DNA from: CAIXSC01 sp040381235
Lineage (GTDB): Bacteria; Planctomycetota; Planctomycetia; Pirellulales; Pirellulaceae
Direction of reading: 5' to 3'
Assembly: GCA_040381235.1 (NCBI GenBank)
Contig: JBEIHS010000314.1
Coordinates: forward strand, 1 to 7,897
DNA: 7,897 nt
Part shown: positions 5,907 to 7,897 of the stretch, in pieces
How the letters are laid out: each line of letters opens with the position of its first letter
Numbering within the stretch: position 1 is the stretch's first letter
Position numbers and translations under genes: made by a program
The notes under the pieces: generated by a model
What the model was told of the DNA's origin: nothing
What the model saw: only the letters and a program-made list of their open reading frames with translations
Databases searched by the model: none

Positions 5907-7265
5907 CTACAGCAATTCCCGGATCGGCAAGCCGCGATCCAAAAGCGGCAGTGGTCGATTGAGCCGATCGTGGAAGACGGTCGATTGGGCGTCGATGCCC
6001 AAATGATGGTAAATCGTAGCGGTCACATCTTGCGGGTCGTACGGCCGATCGACCACGCGTTCACCGCGAGCGTCCGAAGCCCCGATCGCCTGACCCATCC
6101 GCATTCCGCCGCCGCCGAACAGCACGCTAAACGCCGCTCCCCAGTGGTCGCGGCCCGCGTTGGCGTTCATGCGGGGCGTTCGGCCAAATTCGCCCATCGC
6201 CACCAGCAACGTCCGGTCGTACAGGCCGCGATCGAGCAGATCGCGCACCAAGGCCCCGATCGCGATGTCCAAGGGCGGGATGAGCTTCCGCGCTCCTTCC
6301 TCGGTTTTGAACTGGCCCGGCGAGCCATGATGATCCCAGGGAACGCAATTGACCGTGACAAACGTCACGCCCCGTTCGACGAGCCGCCGCGCCAACAGCG
6401 CGCTCTGGCCGAACGTATGCAGTCCGTACTGATCGCGTGTCCGGTCGGACTCGGCCGCGATATCAAACGCCTCGCGGACCCGCGAGCTGGTCAGCAGATC
6501 GAAGGCGGCTTGGCTGTGGGCGTCCATGTCGCTGCCCACCGAATCGAACCGAGCGCGGACTTGATCGAAGCGAGCGGCAAGCTGGCGCCGCTCGGCGAGC
6601 CGTTCGAGCGTCAGGTCGGCGGGCCGCACGAGGTTCTTGACGCCGAACGCGGCGTCGCTCGGGTCGGAATTGACGACGAACGGATTCCAGCCGCCGCCAA
6701 GATACGATGCATAGTGGAACAGATTATCGGTGCCGCCGCGGAGGTGCGGCACCGCGACGTAGGGCGGCATCGAAGGGTGATTGGGTCCGCGAACTCGCGC
6801 GACGGCCGAACCGATCGCCGGCCGGCGCTGCACTTGGTTGTCCGGCGCATTGAAGGCAGGGCCTTCGTACCCGGTCAACATCCAGTGGTTCCCCTTCGTG
6901 TGGTCGCCCGACCCATGGTTGACTCCGCGGACGACGGCGAGATGCTCGGCGAGACTTGCCTGTTCCGGCATGAGTTCGCCGAACTGCACGCCGGGAATCG
7001 ACGTGTCGATCGCGCCGAACGGTCCCCGGTACTCGGCAGGCGCCTGCGGCTTCGGGTCCCAAGTCTCCATGTGTCCCGGACCGCCGCTGAGCCAAAACAG
7101 GATGACGGCATGATCCCGCGCGCTCTGCCGCACGGCGCCGGCCGCGTCCAGACGCAACCGATCCGCCAGCGACAACCCGCCCAGGCCGAGCGTTCCAGCC
7201 TGCAGAAAACTGCGGCGCCCCGCGATCGTCCGGTCGCCACGCACGCCCCAAAATCCATTGAACAT
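5907..7265 (-). CDS. DUF1501 family exported protein, first gene of the pair
   Basis: This 452-residue DUF1501 protein is a paralogue of the next gene. GRRSFLQAG with R17, R18, F20 and L21, then a short hydrophobic run, is a good Tat signal and predicts export of a folded protein. The motifs parallel the neighbour: LSGGPGH (59-65), WDPKP (69-73), DHTKGNH (121-127), WDHHG (310-314, where the neighbour has WDTHG), GEFGRTP (358-364), GRDHWG (371-376) and IRELL at the end. There is no long linker after the signal, so it is about 70 residues shorter. The ATG at 7265 has a purine-rich GAGGGG nine bases upstream. It is first in the two-gene operon; a possible promoter lies at 7380-7409. The family is certain. 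The biochemical role is not; a hydrolase of sulfate or phosphate esters is an inference from the fold. Confidence 0.92.
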   Translation of the reverse strand: MFNGFWGVRGDRTIAGRRSFLQAGTLGLGGLSLADRLRLDAAGAVRQSARDHAVILFWLSGGPGHMETWDPKPQAPAEYRGPFGAIDTSIPGVQFGELMPEQASLAEHLAVVRGVNHGSGDHTKGNHWMLTGYEGPAFNAPDNQVQRRPAIGSAVARVRGPNHPSMPPYVAVPHLRGGTDNLFHYASYLGGGWNPFVVNSDPSDAAFGVKNLVRPADLTLERLAERRQLAARFDQVRARFDSVGSDMDAHSQAAFDLLTSSRVREAFDIAAESDRTRDQYGLHTFGQSALLARRLVERGVTFVTVNCVPWDHHGSPGQFKTEEGARKLIPPLDIAIGALVRDLLDRGLYDRTLLVAMGEFGRTPRMNANAGRDHWGAAFSVLFGGGGMRMGQAIGASDARGERVVDRPYDPQDVTATIYHHLGIDAQSTVFHDRLNRPLPLLDRGLPIRELL

Positions 7266-7379
7266 CGACTCGTTCCCCTCGAACGTCTACTGCGGCGAAT
7301 CACAACGTGCAACGCTCGAACCGACTCGTAACCCCACCCGTCCGGACGCTACCCATCCGCGGCTTTTGATCCGGCTTGA

Positions 7380-7409
7380 ATCATACTCGATCGGCGAAAG
7401 GAGAGCCAA
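7380..7409 (-). promoter_or_regulatory. Candidate sigma-70-like promoter for the DUF1501 operon
   Basis: The minus strand reads TTGGCT (7409-7404), an 18-base spacer, then TATGAT (7385-7380), close to TTGACA/TATAAT. Transcription would start near 7372 and leave about 107 bases of leader before the ATG at 7265. The -35 box sits beside the ribosome-binding site of the possible plus-strand micro-ORF, so the two uses would overlap. Support is motif resemblance only. Confidence 0.3.
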
Positions 7410-7412
7410 GAG

Positions 7413-7511
7413 ATGAACGGAGACCTCACGCGGCCAGCAACTTCGGAGGCATCGATCATCGATATCAGAGAGCCCCTAACAGAAATTAATGACAACGCGA
7501 TAGCAGATTAG
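7413..7511 (+). CDS. Possible 32-residue micro-ORF with a strong ribosome-binding site
   Basis: I do not recognise this peptide. The ATG follows AAAGGAG (7397-7403) by nine bases, one of the best ribosome-binding sites in the window. The product begins MNGDLTRPATSEAS, is acidic and polar, and has no membrane segment. It ends at TAG (7509-7511). It uses AGA, CTA and ATA codons, which are rare in the neighbouring genes, and this argues against a highly expressed native gene. The same frame stays open after the stop and contains the next micro-ORF, so the pair may be a decayed gene. It is divergent from the DUF1501 operon. A chance ORF is quite possible. Confidence 0.3.
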   Translation: MNGDLTRPATSEASIIDIREPLTEINDNAIAD

Positions 7512-7562
7512 ACTCGCTGCGAGGTAACCACTCACGGGGTGGAGTCGATACGCAGGTCGGAC

Positions 7563-7691
7563 ATGACAACCCAGGGTCCGAAAAGGAGGCAATTCCGGTC
7601 CGTCGCTGAAGTGATGCCTGCCGTATTGACCGGTTGGGAAGTATTCGGATTCGCCAGTCTTCGCCGCGGAGCGGCGAAGAAGATGCGGTAG
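7563..7691 (+). CDS. Possible 42-residue micro-ORF in the same frame as the previous one
   Basis: The ATG at 7563 opens a basic peptide beginning MTTQGPKRRQFRSVAEV, which I cannot assign to a family. An alternative GTG start lies at 7539. The ribosome-binding site is weak. The last third is encoded by the perfect hairpin at 7658-7680, giving SLRRGAAKK, so the C-terminus looks like repeat DNA read as protein. The frame is the same as that of 7413-7511, separated by one TAG. Either it is a remnant of a gene invaded by a hairpin repeat, or it is not a gene. Overlapping minus-strand ORFs across this stretch look no better. Confidence 0.25.
   Translation: MTTQGPKRRQFRSVAEVMPAVLTGWEVFGFASLRRGAAKKMR
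7658..7680. repeat. Perfect 10-bp GGA-triloop hairpin
   Basis: The arms TCTTCGCCGC and GCGGCGAAGA pair fully around the loop GGA (7668-7670). The core CGCGGAGCG at 7665-7673 is shared with the hairpins at 372-388, 4157-4175 and 4262-4285. No T-run follows on either strand. Confidence 0.8.
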
Positions 7692-7756
7692 ACGACGAAC
7701 TGGAAGCCCGTAGTACAAAGGGCGACTGCTGAACTTTTCAATGGGCAGGATTTTCG

Positions 7757-7897
7757 GGAGTGCGGCGCCGTGGGCGCCGAACTCCAAAAAGGTGGTCTCG
7801 CCCGGCGAAGTTCGCGTCTGTGGGGAGGGCGATTGGAGGCGAAGGCTTTTTGAAAAAGCGGCGCCGTGGGCGCCGCACTCCAAAAAGGTGGTCTCGC
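7757..7897. repeat. Right-flank repeat: two hairpin-core copies 96 bp apart
   Basis: Hairpin cores lie at 7762-7780 and 7858-7876, and both are followed by ACTCCAAAAAGGTGGTCTCGC. The period is 96 bp, against 73 bp at the left edge. The first copy has an extra outer stem, GGAGT (7757-7761) with ACTCC (7781-7785), interrupted by one G-A mismatch. The orientation is the same as at 58-149. The array is cut by the right edge of the window. The overlapping minus-strand ORF (MECGAHGAAF-like start) is repeat translation. Confidence 0.85.
7853..7876 (-). terminator. Candidate intrinsic terminator for a gene beyond the right edge
   Basis: On the minus strand the perfect 8-bp GC stem (7876-7858, loop CAC) is followed directly by TTTTT (7857-7853), the classic layout of a Rho-independent terminator. 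None of the other three hairpin-core copies has this T-run. It would serve a leftward gene ending to the right of the window. The T-run can also pair with the adjacent A-run, so function is uncertain. Confidence 0.35.

Noticed and set aside
5778..7331. 517-codon plus-strand ORF opposite the DUF1501 pair
   Set aside because: It is antisense to two certain DUF1501 genes, crosses their junction, and is rich in Arg and Pro with no domain. It is a shadow frame.
7266..7412. tRNA-like stretch before the DUF1501 operon
   Set aside because: CTCGAACCGA recalls a T-loop, but no acceptor, D or anticodon stems can be built around it.
7476..7883. 135-codon minus-strand ORF at the right edge
   Set aside because: It begins in the same hairpin repeat, runs through a second hairpin at 7658-7680 and has no convincing start site. 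I treat it as repeat translation.

Overview
The window looks like part of a planctomycete chromosome, most likely in or near the Pirellulales. It is GC-rich. It carries two secreted DUF1501 proteins in tandem and a secreted CehA/McbA-type metallohydrolase, a mix typical of that phylum. The gene-free DNA is full of GC-rich triloop hairpins and short tandem repeats. The assignment rests on gene content and repeat style, not on a phylogenetic marker.

Layout from left to right. Bases 1-191 are a 73-bp tandem repeat with a perfect hairpin core. Bases 192-533 hold no gene I can support. Bases 534-3266 (+) encode a large exported CehA/McbA-family hydrolase. A 13-bp tandem repeat (3291-3338) lies between it and a convergent Rieske ferredoxin-like gene (3333-3650, -). 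A 173-bp divergent spacer separates the Rieske gene from a small MazG-like gene with a C-terminal cysteine cluster (3824-4138, +). The convergent gap 4139-4307 has two GGA/TCC-triloop hairpins. Two DUF1501 genes follow on the minus strand, 7265-5907 then 5879-4308. They are 27 bases apart and almost certainly form one operon. Bases 7266-7897 hold a possible promoter for that operon, two possible micro-ORFs on the plus strand, a further triloop hairpin, and two more copies of the hairpin core seen at the left edge.

How the genes work together: the two DUF1501 proteins have Tat-type signals and the CehA-like protein has an N-terminal hydrophobic segment, so all three probably act outside the cytoplasm. 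The Rieske and MazG-like proteins are cytoplasmic. Nothing in the sequence ties these two functionally to the exported proteins or to each other. I see no transposase, integrase, CRISPR array, tRNA or rRNA.

I do not see a clear new multi-gene system. The most distinctive signal is non-coding. One hairpin repeat family flanks the gene block in the same orientation, and two adjacent copies differ by a paired (compensatory) change. A second family has the 9-mer core CGCGGAGCG and occurs four times, always outside genes.
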